From contig JAJDDQ010000061.1 of assembly GCA_029260215.1 (NCBI GenBank), forward strand, positions 1-42,830: a stretch of DNA of 42,830 nucleotides, written 5' to 3'. Positions 8,701 through 17,512 of the stretch are shown piece by piece (position 1 is the first letter of the stretch; each line of letters opens with the position of its first letter). The DNA is from Phycisphaerae bacterium (GTDB taxonomy: Bacteria > Planctomycetota > Phycisphaerae > UBA1845). Below the pieces are notes generated by a model, which saw only the letters and a list, made by a program, of their open reading frames with translations, was not told the origin of the DNA and searched no databases. The translations under genes and the position numbers were made by a program.

Positions 8701-9801
8701 ATGATATCCGGAATCACTAAAGACCATCAACGCTTTCGCCAGATCGTTAAGGGCAAAATCCGTGAGGATCTGCGCAAGTTCCTCACACGCGGCGAGCTGA
8801 TCGGAAGGGAAGGCAACAAAGCCATCAGCATTCCCGTGCATGGAATCGACACGCCGCGTTTCCGTTACGGCGACAACAACGACTCCGGCGTTGGTACAGG
8901 CGATGCGTCGGCGGGGGATCAGGCTGACACGCAGGGCGAGGGCATCGGACCCGGCGGCGATCAGGAGGGCAAGCACATTTTGGAGGTCGAGGTCAGCCTC
9001 GATGAATTGGCGGACATCCTGGGTGAGGAATTGCAGCTCCCGCGTATCGAGCCCAAGGGTAAGAAACAAATCAGCAGCGAGCGCGACAAGTACACCGGCA
9101 TCAGGCCTGTGGGGCCTGAATCGCTCAAGCATTTCAAACGCACGTACCGCCGGGCGCTGCGCCGGCAGATCATGACCGGCCAATACGACCCGGACAATCC
9201 GCGTATTATTTTTGAACGCGGCGACAAGGTCTACCGCAGTTGGAAGACGGTGATGAGCCCGCGCTCCAACGCCGTGATTATCTACATGATGGACGTTTCC
9301 GGCTCCATGGGCGATGAGCAGAAGGAACTCGTCCGCCTGGAAGCGTTCTGGATCGACGCCTGGTTGCGCCGCAATTATCGCGGTATCGAAAGTCGCTACA
9401 TTGTTCACGACGTGCGCGCCGGCGAGGTCGATCGTGAGACGTTTTACCGCATTCGCGAGGACGGCGGCACGCGGATCAGCAGCGCGTTTCGGGCGGCCAA
9501 GGCGCTGATTGAAAATCACTACGTCCCGCATGAGTGGAACATTTATCTTTACCACTTTTCCGACGGCGACAACAGCAGCGAAACCGACAGTCGCGAATGC
9601 TGTGCGCTGCTGCGGGAACATCTCCTGCCGATGTGCAATATGTTCGGTTACTGTCAAGTGGCGAGCGCGTACGGCAGCGGGAATTTTATCAACGTTTTGC
9701 ACGAGCATGTGGCTGACGAAGAGCGACTCATCACCAGTCGCGTCAATACCAAGGACGACATTTACGACAGCATCAAGGCTTTCTTCAAGGCGGGGCGATA
9801 A
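8701..9801 (+). CDS. yhbH: DUF444 / YeaH-YhbH family protein (von Willebrand A-like)
   Basis: 366 residues. Members are always found with PrkA and SpoVR; YeaH in E. coli and YhbH in Bacillus act in the same stress or sporulation pathway. The N-terminus ITKDHQRFRQIVKGKIREDL and the segment KAISIPVHGIDTPRFRYG match YhbH. A Gly/Asp-rich linker follows. The VWA-like metal site is MMDVSGSMGDEQK, with D198, S200 and S202 as MIDAS-type residues, followed by TRISSAFRAA and YLYHFSDGDN. An upstream in-frame ATG at 8593 would add 36 residues (rich in Arg, Val and Cys) without family similarity, so ATG 8701 is preferred, though its Shine-Dalgarno is poor. Nine residues of GC-rich spacing separate it from spoVR. 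Confidence 0.9.
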   Translation: MISGITKDHQRFRQIVKGKIREDLRKFLTRGELIGREGNKAISIPVHGIDTPRFRYGDNNDSGVGTGDASAGDQADTQGEGIGPGGDQEGKHILEVEVSLDELADILGEELQLPRIEPKGKKQISSERDKYTGIRPVGPESLKHFKRTYRRALRRQIMTGQYDPDNPRIIFERGDKVYRSWKTVMSPRSNAVIIYMMDVSGSMGDEQKELVRLEAFWIDAWLRRNYRGIESRYIVHDVRAGEVDRETFYRIREDGGTRISSAFRAAKALIENHYVPHEWNIYLYHFSDGDNSSETDSRECCALLREHLLPMCNMFGYCQVASAYGSGNFINVLHEHVADEERLITSRVNTKDDIYDSIKAFFKAGR

Positions 9802-9821
9802 CGCGACGATTGGTCAATACC

Positions 9822-11384
9822 ATGATGCGAACCAAAGCCATCCCGTTGCCGCAGGAACTCGCCCGTCTGGCTGAGGAAATCGCCGAGCACGCTCGCCGCG
9901 AAGGACTGGATTTTTACGAAACCGTTTTCGAAATGCTCGACGCGGATCAGATCAGTCGCGTGGCTGCCTATGGCGGATTTCCGCAGCGATATCCGCATTG
10001 GCGGTTCGGAATGGAATACGACAGTCTGCAAAACAGTCATCGCTATGGCTTGAGTCGTATTTACGAGATGGTCATCAACAATGACCCGTGTTACGCATAT
10101 CTCCGCAATGACAACACGCTCGTCGATCAGAAGACGGTGATGGCCCACGTTTACGGCCACTGCGACTTTTTCAAGAATAACACGTGGTTCAGCCAAACCA
10201 ATCGCCGCATGATGGACGAGATGGCCAACCACGCCACGCGCATCCGGCGGTACATTGATCGACACGGGTTGGAAAAAGTTGAGCGCTTCATCGAGCGGTG
10301 TCTGGCGCTCGACAACATGATCGATCCGCACTCGGTGTTCATGAAACGTCGCGCGCCGCGCGGCTCGAAATCCAGCGAATCGAACGGGGCTGAACCCACG
10401 CGATATCCCGCCAAGTCGTACATGGATCGGTACATCAACCCGCCGGAAGACATGGAGTCGGGTGACGAAAACGGCCAACGGGAACAGCGTGTCGAGACGT
10501 CCAGGCTGCCCGTCGCCCCGCAGCGCGATGTGCTCCTGTTTCTTCTGGAAAACGCACCGCTGGCGGATTGGCAGTCCGATGTGCTCTCCATCATTCGCGA
10601 GGAGGCTTACTACTTTGCGCCGCAGGGCCAGACCAAGATCATGAACGAGGGCTGGGCGGTCTATTGGCACTCGACCATCATGACCAACTACTGCTTGCAG
10701 GCCCACGAGATGATTACCTATTGCGATCATCATTCCGGGACGCTGGCTACCTCGCCCGGGCGACTGAACCCGTACAAACTCGGCGTTGAGCTGTTTCGCG
10801 ACATCGAGAACCGATGGAACAACGGTCGCCACGGTATCGAGTACGATCGCTGCACCGATATCGAAGCGCGTCGTACGTGGCAGACGCGCACGCCGCCGGA
10901 GGGGCGGGTCATCGGGCAGGGGTCGATTGGTCGGGAGAAGATTTTCGAAGTGCGTCGCGTTCACAACGACGTGACGTTCATCGACGAATTTCTCACGCCC
11001 GAGTTTGTCGAAGAACAGAAACTCTATCACTACCGCTACGATCCTTCGACGGGCCGGATGGTTGTGGTCAATCGAGACTTCGACAGGATCAAAGCGCAGA
11101 TGCTGTTTCAACTGTCCAACCACGGCCAACCGTACGTGTATGTTATGGATGGGAACTATCGCAACCGCGGCGAGCTGTACCTGGCCCACAAGCACAACGG
11201 CTTTGACATGGACATCAAGTACGGCGTCGAAACGCTCAAGAGCGTTGAGGCTATCTGGGGCAGGCCTGTCCACATCGCCATGCGCATCGACGACGAGGCG
11301 ATGCTGTTCAGCTACGACGGCGAACAGTCCACGCAACAACGCATCGACGAGTCCCTCGACCTGCCGCTGCATCAGATGCCATAA
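9822..11384 (+). CDS. spoVR: SpoVR family protein
   Basis: 520 residues, the usual family length. SpoVR is needed for spore cortex formation in Bacillus; in non-sporulating bacteria it is co-expressed with PrkA and YeaH and its biochemical role is not established. Seen: YPHWRFGMEYDS near the N-terminus, YGLSRIYEMVINNDPCYAYL, MAHVYGHCDFFKNN, RDVLLFLLENAPL, the signature NEGWAVYWHSTIM, and PYKLGVELFRDIE. A TTG at 9810 gives a longer frame, but ATG 9822 or 9825 is more likely. The gene starts 20 bases after yhbH and ends the operon. Confidence 0.93.
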   Translation: MMRTKAIPLPQELARLAEEIAEHARREGLDFYETVFEMLDADQISRVAAYGGFPQRYPHWRFGMEYDSLQNSHRYGLSRIYEMVINNDPCYAYLRNDNTLVDQKTVMAHVYGHCDFFKNNTWFSQTNRRMMDEMANHATRIRRYIDRHGLEKVERFIERCLALDNMIDPHSVFMKRRAPRGSKSSESNGAEPTRYPAKSYMDRYINPPEDMESGDENGQREQRVETSRLPVAPQRDVLLFLLENAPLADWQSDVLSIIREEAYYFAPQGQTKIMNEGWAVYWHSTIMTNYCLQAHEMITYCDHHSGTLATSPGRLNPYKLGVELFRDIENRWNNGRHGIEYDRCTDIEARRTWQTRTPPEGRVIGQGSIGREKIFEVRRVHNDVTFIDEFLTPEFVEEQKLYHYRYDPSTGRMVVVNRDFDRIKAQMLFQLSNHGQPYVYVMDGNYRNRGELYLAHKHNGFDMDIKYGVETLKSVEAIWGRPVHIAMRIDDEAMLFSYDGEQSTQQRIDESLDLPLHQMP

Positions 11385-11410
11385 CTGTTTGTTGAAGGGT
11401 CAAGCCTTCT

Positions 11411-11469
11411 GTGTGGCACCGGTTTTCAACCGGTGCGGTGAAAACACGGCTTGCAAACCCGTGCCACAC
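11411..11469. repeat. Type A dispersed palindrome, paired form
   Basis: The left end reads GTGTGGCACCGGTTTTCAAC and the right end TTGCAAACCCGTGCCACAC, which is close to the inverse of the left end. The left half also contains the inner palindrome CCGGTTTTCAACCGG. It lies between spoVR and kynU. Compare 2100 and 15160. Confidence 0.75.
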
Positions 11470-11538
11470 TTATCAACAGTCCGCTGAGATCGACGCCTGC
11501 GGATGGTCATCACCTTTGGCGCGAAGATCATGATTGGC

Positions 11539-11544
11539 TAAGCT
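11539..11544 (+). promoter_or_regulatory. -10-like hexamer close to the kynU start
   Basis: TAAGCT lies six bases before GTG 11551 and nine before ATG 11554, with no Shine-Dalgarno between. It is weak alone and is listed because the same layout recurs at several genes. Confidence 0.25.
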
Positions 11545-11553
11545 GGGTCCGTG

Positions 11554-12840
11554 ATGGACCAAACGCGCACGCAACAACCGTTCCAAACCGGTGAATCCTT
11601 CGCCCGCGAGATGGACGCTGCCGATCCGCTGGCGATGTACCGCGAGCGGTTTCACATTCCCACGCGGGCCGACGGCAGCGAGGTGGTTTACTTCGCCGGC
11701 AACTCGCTCGGGCTTCAGCCGAAATCGGTCAGACCGATCGTAGAGCAGGAGCTTGAGGATTGGGGCAGGCTGGCGGTTGATGGGCATTTTCACGGCAAGA
11801 CGCCGTGGTTCTCCTATCACCAGATTTTCCGCGAATCCGGTGCGAGGCTGGTCGGTGCGCTGCCCGGCGAGGTTGTCATGATGAACAGCCTTACCGTGAA
11901 CCTGCATCTGATGATGGTGACGTTCTATCGGCCCACGCCCGAGCGGCACAAGATCGTGATTGAGAATTCTGCGTTTCCTTCGGACACGTACGCGGTGAAA
12001 TCGCAATTGGGCAGTCACGGGTATGATCCTGAGGCGGGGCTGATCGTGGTGAAGCCTCGCGAGGGTGAACACACACTTCGTACCGAGGACATCGAGCAAC
12101 TTCTCGACGACCGTGGTTCTGAAATTGCTCTGGTCATGTTGGCCGGTGTGAATTTTCTCACCGGGCAGGCGTTCGATATGCAGCGCATCACCGCCGCCGC
12201 TCGGAAGAAGGGGTGTGCCGTCGGTTGGGACTTGGCCCACGCCGTGGGAAACGTGCCGCTGAGTTTGCACGATTGGGATGCCGATTTTGCGGTGTGGTGC
12301 TCCTACAAATATCTCAACGCAGGCCCCGGAGCGGTGGCTGGTTGTTTTGTGCATGAGCGTCATGGGAAGAATCCGGATTTGCCGCGTTTCGCCGGGTGGT
12401 GGGGCAATGACCCCGAGACCCGTTTTCGCATGCACCTCGAGCCGGAATTCATCCCCCGAGCTGGCGCTGACGGCTGGCAGATATCGAATCCGCCGATCCT
12501 TGCGCTGGCGCCGGTGAAAGCCTCCATCGACATATTTGACGAGGTTGGGATGCCGGCTTTGCGTGCCAAGTCTGAGAATTTGACCGCGTACCTGGAATTC
12601 TTGCTCGGACAGCAGCCGGGCGATTTTTTCCAGATTATCACGCCACGTGAACCGGCTGCTCGGGGCTGCCAGCTCTCGATTCTCGTTCACGATGCTCCGA
12701 AGAAACGATTCGCCGCGCTTGAGGAGCAGGGCGTGATCTGCGATTTCCGCGAACCCAACGTCATCCGCGTAGCCCCCGTGCCGCTTTACAATACGTTTTC
12801 AGATGTTCATCGCTTTGCGGTTGCGATCGGCGCAACGTAG
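11554..12840 (+). CDS. kynU: Kynureninase
   Basis: 428 residues. This PLP enzyme cleaves kynurenine or 3-hydroxykynurenine to anthranilate or 3-hydroxyanthranilate plus alanine. Seen: VVYFAGNSLGLQPKSV, NSLTVNLHLMMVTFYRP, ENSAFPSDTYAVKSQ, MLAGVNFLTGQAFDM, GWDLAHAVGNVPL, and the PLP-lysine segment WCSYKYLNAGPGAV (K252), then RFAGWWGNDP and QISNPPILALAP. Length matches the family. GTG 11551 directly precedes ATG 11554; either may be used. It is followed after 171 bases by kynurenine 3-monooxygenase, and the whole cluster codes for tryptophan breakdown or the upper part of NAD synthesis from tryptophan. Confidence 0.96.
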   Translation: MDQTRTQQPFQTGESFAREMDAADPLAMYRERFHIPTRADGSEVVYFAGNSLGLQPKSVRPIVEQELEDWGRLAVDGHFHGKTPWFSYHQIFRESGARLVGALPGEVVMMNSLTVNLHLMMVTFYRPTPERHKIVIENSAFPSDTYAVKSQLGSHGYDPEAGLIVVKPREGEHTLRTEDIEQLLDDRGSEIALVMLAGVNFLTGQAFDMQRITAAARKKGCAVGWDLAHAVGNVPLSLHDWDADFAVWCSYKYLNAGPGAVAGCFVHERHGKNPDLPRFAGWWGNDPETRFRMHLEPEFIPRAGADGWQISNPPILALAPVKASIDIFDEVGMPALRAKSENLTAYLEFLLGQQPGDFFQIITPREPAARGCQLSILVHDAPKKRFAALEEQGVICDFREPNVIRVAPVPLYNTFSDVHRFAVAIGAT

Positions 12841-13011
12841 GTTCGTCAGCCTGTTCAACCTGAGCGGTTCGCTTGATGGGCTTCGCCGCATTCTGGCTCA
12901 TATCAGAAATCTGGAATAGCATCGGCATGTTGAGTGTTTTGGTGCGAAAGGTTGATCACCAGGCCATTCGCCTGAATCGGTGATTTCAAAAAACCTGTTG
13001 ATGACTGCGAT

Positions 13012-14349
13012 ATGAACAGTAGCGATACCAAATTCCACATCGCCGGAGCCGGGCTGGCGGGGTCGCTGATGGCGATCTATCTGGGGCGAGCCGGGTATCG
13101 GGTGGATGTTTACGAGCGTCGGGGCGATTTGCGTGATTTGGAATCCGGGCCTGGGCGGTCGATCAATCTCGCGCTGTCCGTTCGCGGGATTCACGCGCTG
13201 GAACGGGCAGGGTTGGCTGACAAAGTACTCGCCGATGCCGTCGCGATGCCAGGCCGCATGGTCCACGGGTTTGACGGTTCGTCCGCGTTTCAGCCTTACA
13301 GCAAGAATCCCGACGAGCACATCAACTCGGTGTCGCGGCTGGAGCTGAACCGCACGCTGATCGACGAAGCCGAGAAAACGCCCGGCGTGCGACTGTTCTT
13401 CGATCACAAGTGTCAGGAGGTGGACCTCGCGACCGGGGCGATGGAGATTCTCAAGACCACAACGCTCGAAACCACGCGCGTTGAAGACGGTATCGTCATT
13501 GGGGCTGACGGCGCTTTTTCGGTAGTCCGACGTCGGTTGCAGCGCACGGACCGTTTCAACTACCAGCAGTCCTACCTCGAGCATGGTTACAAGGAGCTTG
13601 TCATCCCGCCGGATGACAACGGCGGACACCGCATCGAAAAGAACGCCCTGCACATTTGGCCTCGCCGGTCCTACATGATGATCGCGCTGCCCAATCAGGA
13701 CGGCTCCTTCACCTGCACGCTCTTTTGGCCTTTGGAAGGGCCGTTCTGCTTCGACAATTTGCAAACGCCCGACGATATCCTGAACTTCTTCCAAGAGCAC
13801 TTCGCCGATGCTGTTCCGCATATGCCCACGCTCGTCGAGGATTATCAGGGCAACCCGGTCAGCACGCTGATGACCGTTCGCTGCAACCCGTGGTATCACA
13901 AGGACAAGTGCGTGCTCATCGGCGACGCAGCCCACGCCGTCGTTCCGTTCTATGGGCAGGGCATCAACGCGGGCTTCGAGGATTGCGAAGCCTTGATCGA
14001 CTGCATGACGAAGCACTCCACAGACTTTGAACAGGCCTTTGCCGATTACAATGTTCAACGCAAAGAGAACTCCGACACCATCGCCGACTTGGCGATCGCA
14101 AACTTCGTCGAAATGCGGGATCGCGTCGGCTCGACCGCATTTTTGCGAAAGAAAAGGCGCGAGCGCCTGCTCGACCGATGGTTCCCGAACTACGTACCGC
14201 TTTATTCGCTGGTAACGTTTTCCCGCGTGCCTTATGCGGAGGCTGTCCGTCAATCCGTGCGGCAGGACAAGAAAGTGTCCATCGTCGCCGGAGTCCTGAT
14301 CGCGTTGGCTACGATTGTTTTGGGTTTGCTGATTCTCTGGCAGGTGTGA
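13012..14349 (+). CDS. kmo: Kynurenine 3-monooxygenase (FAD-dependent), C-terminal membrane anchor
   Basis: 445 residues. It hydroxylates kynurenine to 3-hydroxykynurenine using NADPH and O2. The FAD fingerprint is HIAGAGLAGSLMAIYLGRAG with G12, G14 and G17, and the second FAD motif is IGDAAHAVVPFYGQGINAGF. Family segments SINLALSVRGIHALE and FQPYSKNPDEHINSVSR are present. The last about 22 residues, VAGVLIALATIVLGLLILW, form one hydrophobic helix, so the enzyme is probably tail-anchored, as mitochondrial KMO is. The start has no obvious Shine-Dalgarno. The tryptophan dioxygenase gene follows four bases after the stop. Confidence 0.95.
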   Translation: MNSSDTKFHIAGAGLAGSLMAIYLGRAGYRVDVYERRGDLRDLESGPGRSINLALSVRGIHALERAGLADKVLADAVAMPGRMVHGFDGSSAFQPYSKNPDEHINSVSRLELNRTLIDEAEKTPGVRLFFDHKCQEVDLATGAMEILKTTTLETTRVEDGIVIGADGAFSVVRRRLQRTDRFNYQQSYLEHGYKELVIPPDDNGGHRIEKNALHIWPRRSYMMIALPNQDGSFTCTLFWPLEGPFCFDNLQTPDDILNFFQEHFADAVPHMPTLVEDYQGNPVSTLMTVRCNPWYHKDKCVLIGDAAHAVVPFYGQGINAGFEDCEALIDCMTKHSTDFEQAFADYNVQRKENSDTIADLAIANFVEMRDRVGSTAFLRKKRRERLLDRWFPNYVPLYSLVTFSRVPYAEAVRQSVRQDKKVSIVAGVLIALATIVLGLLILWQV

Positions 14350-14353
14350 CACG

Positions 14354-15136
14354 ATGTCCTTGACGTACGAAAACTATCTAAAAATCCGTGAGCTTGTCGC
14401 GCTCCAGCAGGTTCAGTCCGATCCGCCCGAGCACGATGAAACGCTTTTTATTGTCATTCACCAGGTCTACGAGCTTTGGTTCAAGCTGCTCCTGCACGAG
14501 ATGGATCGCGTCAAGATTCAGCTCACGACCGACGATCTGTACGGTGCTGTCGCGACGTTCCAACGCATGCGCACCGTGATGAAAACACTCGTCAGCCAGC
14601 TTGATATCCTCGAAACAATGACGCCGATGGGCTTCAACAGTTTCCGCGCCCGGCTGGAGTCCGCTTCGGGTTTTCAATCCGCTCAGTTTCGCGAGTTTGA
14701 ATTCGCCCTCGGATACAAGCGTGAATCCGTGCTCGCGCTTCACGAATCGAACAGTGCAGCCCATGTCGCGCTGGTAAAGCGTTTTCGCGAGCGCACGGTC
14801 GTCGATCACTTTTACGATTTCCTGGAGCAGCACGGCTTCGATTTGCCGGTTGAGCTGAAGAACAAAGACGTTGCCGAATCAACCATCGCCCACCCCGCCG
14901 TCGAAGAGGCTGTGTTTCGTCTTTACAAGGAAGATCGCGGCGTGGCGATTCTGCTCGAGCTGATGACGGACTTCGACGAAGGCTTGCAGGAATGGCGGTA
15001 CCGGCACGTCAAAATGGTCGAGCGCACCATCGGAATGAAGATCGGCACGGGCGGATCGAGCGGGGCGGAGTTTCTCCGCAAGACACTGTTTCAGCCGGTG
15101 TTTCCCGATCTTTGGAACGTTCGCTATCGCTTGTAG
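14354..15136 (+). CDS. kynA: Tryptophan 2,3-dioxygenase
   Basis: 260 residues, a compact bacterial form. This heme enzyme opens the indole ring of tryptophan to N-formylkynurenine. Seen: LTYENYLKIRELVALQQ, IVIHQVYELWFKLLLHEMD, MTPMGFNSFRARLESASGFQ and IGMKIGTGGSSGAEFLR, all diagnostic. It starts four bases after kmo and is therefore in the same transcript. The next step, formamide hydrolysis, is probably supplied by the cyclase-family gene at 16341. Confidence 0.97.
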   Translation: MSLTYENYLKIRELVALQQVQSDPPEHDETLFIVIHQVYELWFKLLLHEMDRVKIQLTTDDLYGAVATFQRMRTVMKTLVSQLDILETMTPMGFNSFRARLESASGFQSAQFREFEFALGYKRESVLALHESNSAAHVALVKRFRERTVVDHFYDFLEQHGFDLPVELKNKDVAESTIAHPAVEEAVFRLYKEDRGVAILLELMTDFDEGLQEWRYRHVKMVERTIGMKIGTGGSSGAEFLRKTLFQPVFPDLWNVRYRL

Positions 15137-15159
15137 GAGCTTGGCGGGGCGCTCAAGAA

Positions 15160-15255
15160 GTGTGGCACGGGTTTTCAACCCGTGTCTTCGCAAGTCAGGA
15201 AACCTGTGCCGTGTTCAGCACCATCGTTTGCACCGGTTGAAAGCCGGTGCCACAC
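15160..15255. repeat. Type A composite inverted element between convergent kynA and GNAT gene
   Basis: The left end is GTGTGGCACGGGTTTTCAAC and the right end TTGAAAGCCGGTGCCACAC in inverted orientation. A third, weaker unit (AGGAAACCTGTGCCGTGTT) sits in between. The outer ends could form one large hairpin and each half also forms its own. It is placed between two convergent genes, where it might end transcripts from both sides, but there is no T run. Confidence 0.75.
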
Positions 15256-15288
15256 AGGAAGCCAATTTTCATCGACAGTTTGTGGCTC

Positions 15289-15996
15289 CTACGCGGTCGT
15301 CGGATCGTCGCACGATTGATTTCGCGAGCGGTCGATTCCGCCGTCGGCTGTGATGAATGTCGTGAACACGTTCACCTTTTGCCCGTGATGTTCAGTGACC
15401 TGTGCGAGATGAAAACCCAGCTTGTCGAACAGCGGATTGCTGTCCAATCCTACCGTACACGAAACGCGCATCGCATCGATACGCCGCTCCGCCAGCCATC
15501 GAAGTGTGGCTTCGACCAACCGCTTGGCCATCCCTTTGCGGCGGTGTCCTGTGTCCACGGCGAAGCTGAGCAACTCCGCGTCCGGCAGCGGAACCGAAAG
15601 CGTCTTTCTTGAGTAAAGCAGGTTCTCGATGACGTGCATCAAGCGGGCCGGCGTCGTGAGTTTGGGCAGCAGGCGCAGCCCCAATCCGAACGGCTTACGT
15701 CGAATGATCGACTTGAAGACTGTTCCCGTGTTCGATGTCACCGTGCAGAAACCAACCACCTCATCGCCACACAGGTACACGAACACGCCGAAATCTTCAT
15801 TGTCCAGCATGGCCTCATACAGTTGGGCGAGAAACCCCTCGCCAAGCGATGCGAGGAAGCCGCGATGGATGCCGTCCTTGTGCAGGCGAGCGATGGCACG
15901 CGCGTGTGTCGGACGCGCCGTCGCGAGACGATATTCCGTCTCATCAGCCGCCGTGCGCGGAGGGGGTGTGTTTGTTGTGGTGGGTTGGGTCATCAT
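15289..15996 (-). CDS. GNAT family N-acetyltransferase
   Basis: 235 residues. A Thr/Pro-rich N-terminus of about 25 residues precedes the GNAT fold. Seen: YRLATARPTHARAIARLHKDG at the start of the fold, VYLCGDEVVGFCTV in the central strands, LLSFAVDTGHRRKGMAKRLV (the acetyl-CoA binding motif A, here R-K-G-M-A) and DSNPLFDKLGFHLAQ near the end. Such enzymes move acetyl from acetyl-CoA to an amine; the substrate cannot be inferred. The longest frame starts at TTG 16005, but ATG 15996 (or 15993) is preferred. It is transcribed against the kyn cluster and away from kynB. Confidence 0.85.
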   Translation of the reverse strand: MMTQPTTTNTPPPRTAADETEYRLATARPTHARAIARLHKDGIHRGFLASLGEGFLAQLYEAMLDNEDFGVFVYLCGDEVVGFCTVTSNTGTVFKSIIRRKPFGLGLRLLPKLTTPARLMHVIENLLYSRKTLSVPLPDAELLSFAVDTGHRRKGMAKRLVEATLRWLAERRIDAMRVSCTVGLDSNPLFDKLGFHLAQVTEHHGQKVNVFTTFITADGGIDRSRNQSCDDPTTA

Positions 15997-16095
15997 GTCT
16001 GACAACGATATCGGCCTACAGCGAACATTCCGTGATTATATTCGCGCGAGCGACCTTGGCCACGTCGCCCGTGTGCAAGGAGAGGATTCCGTTTT

Positions 16096-16179
16096 GGGTG
16101 GCACGGTCTGGCGCAGCCAGGCCGTGGTGTCCGAAAAATCCCACGGCCTACCGACTGCGCCGGTAGACCGTGCCACCCC
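16096..16179 (-). repeat. Type B dispersed element, copy 2 (inverted relative to copy 1)
   Basis: It begins GGGTGGCACGGTCTGGCGCA and ends GTAGACCGTGCCACCCC; its reverse complement aligns with 2182-2264 almost base for base. It lies in the divergent gap between the GNAT gene and kynB. No open frame inside it looks coding. Confidence 0.8.
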
Positions 16180-16340
16180 GCACTCCGAATCGCCATCTGA
16201 TTAGGGATGCAATCGAGCACAGCCGATCTCGTCGTAGGCGTTGTGTCGGGCGAGATTTCGCGGACAATTCGCGATGAACCGGCGAACGTCCGCCTGTGTT
16301 GGCCGAACGCAACTCGTCCTGTTCCACGAAAGGGCAAAAA

Positions 16341-16961
16341 GTGATCTACGACATCAGCCCCCCGATTACACCTTCGTTGCAGGTTTGGCCCGGTGACACA
16401 CCCGCCTCGCGCGAGGTGCTGTGCGATATGAGCAAGGGCGATTCCCTGACGCTGTCCACGCTGCACGCGACGGTTCACCTCGGTGCCCACGCCGACGGCC
16501 CCAACCATTACGGGGCGGACGCGCCCGCCATCGATGAGCGCGATTTGCGATTTTACCTGGGCCGATGCAGGGTCGTGAAGGTCGCAGTGGATCGCGGCGT
16601 GCGCGTAGGTCTGCAACACGTCACGCTGAAAGACCCGCCGCCGCGATTGCTCCTCGCCACCGGAACCTATCCCGATCCGACTGTGTTCAACGAGGATTTC
16701 GCCGGCATCGAACCAAGCCTCATCGACGCCTTGCACGGACAGGGGGTTATCACAATCGGCATCGATACGCCGAGCGTGGACCTGTTCTCGTCGAAGGAAC
16801 TCCCCGCACACAACGCCTTCCTCCGCAACGACATGGCCATCCTTGAAGGCTTGGTCCTGAGGGATGTGCCCGAAGGCGACTACGAACTCATCGCGTTGCC
16901 GCTGAAGCTCGTCGGCTTCGACGCCAGCCCCGTCCGGGCTGTCCTCCGCTCGTACTCGTAA
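16341..16961 (+). CDS. kynB: Kynurenine formamidase (arylformamidase, cyclase family)
   Basis: 206 residues, the length of KynB (about 209). It hydrolyses N-formylkynurenine to kynurenine and formate. Seen: IYDISPPITPSLQVWPGDTP at the N-terminus, the metal-binding motif HLGAHADGPNHYG, LLLATGTYPDP, and GIDTPSVDLFSSKELPAHN, which are typical of KynB rather than of other cyclase-fold enzymes. GTG 16341 with AGGG upstream is chosen; an upstream in-frame start at 16296 adds residues without family similarity. It completes the tryptophan-to-kynurenine steps of the kyn cluster, from which it is separated by the divergently placed GNAT gene. Confidence 0.88.
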   Translation: MIYDISPPITPSLQVWPGDTPASREVLCDMSKGDSLTLSTLHATVHLGAHADGPNHYGADAPAIDERDLRFYLGRCRVVKVAVDRGVRVGLQHVTLKDPPPRLLLATGTYPDPTVFNEDFAGIEPSLIDALHGQGVITIGIDTPSVDLFSSKELPAHNAFLRNDMAILEGLVLRDVPEGDYELIALPLKLVGFDASPVRAVLRSYS

Positions 16962-17017
16962 CGCCAGCCGCTGCGGTAACGCAAAGCGAATGCGACTCTA
17001 ATTATACAATAATATAC

Positions 17018-17045
17018 TTGCATAATAAAAATCATGTCGTATATT
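17018..17045 (+). promoter_or_regulatory. Candidate promoter in AT-rich stretch before the VOC gene
   Basis: TTGCAT (17018-17023), 16 bases, TATATT (17040-17045), inside a markedly AT-rich stretch at about 16995-17060. The -10 is good and the -35 poor. TACAAT just upstream (about 17005) is another possible -10. Confidence 0.45.
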
Positions 17046-17079
17046 CTAAGTGAACAGCACCTTAAACAGGAGGCATCGA

Positions 17080-17466
17080 ATGTATCTCGAACATGTGAAT
17101 CTGACGGTGACGGATATCGAGCGGTCCATCGCATTCTACAGCCGGCTTTTCGGGTTTTCCGTCCGCTGGCAGGGAAAATCGTCCGCCGGGCTGCCCAACG
17201 CCCATGTGGGAGACGAGCGGTCGTATGTGGCTTTGCTGGAAGTGAAGGAGGCAGGTCGTTTCGAAGCGAAGTTCGGCGATCCCGGAATGAACCACTTCGG
17301 ATTTGTCGTGGACGACTACGATGCCTTCAAGCAGCGATTGTCGGAAATGGGCGTGACCATCAATGATGAAGCCGATTACGAACCGGGGCGCCGTATCTAC
17401 TTCAACGATCCGGACGGTTTCGAGATCGAGGCCGTTTCCTACACATCCCAACCAACCGTCGCGTAG
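17080..17466 (+). CDS. VOC superfamily (glyoxalase/bleomycin-resistance-like) protein
   Basis: 128 residues. It has the two-module beta-alpha-beta-beta-beta pattern of the VOC fold: LEHVNLTVTDIERSIAFYSR in the first module, MNHFGFVVDDYDAFKQRL and FNDPDGFEIEAV in the second. H4, the histidine of NHFGFV and the glutamate of FEIE are in positions that bind metal in glyoxalase-type enzymes. AGGAGG at 17068-17073 fixes ATG 17080; the upstream GTG 17050 is not needed. The substrate is not predictable; lyase, dioxygenase and resistance proteins all share this fold. Confidence 0.85.
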   Translation: MYLEHVNLTVTDIERSIAFYSRLFGFSVRWQGKSSAGLPNAHVGDERSYVALLEVKEAGRFEAKFGDPGMNHFGFVVDDYDAFKQRLSEMGVTINDEADYEPGRRIYFNDPDGFEIEAVSYTSQPTVA

Positions 17467-17512
17467 CACAGGGCGAGCGATTTGCGGGCTTATTCGTTAC
17501 AATACGCGCGTT

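Noticed and set aside
9762-11372. 536-residue reverse ORF opposite spoVR
   Set aside because: Antisense of spoVR; no recognised motif.
12898-14352. 484-residue reverse ORF opposite kmo
   Set aside because: Antisense of kmo.
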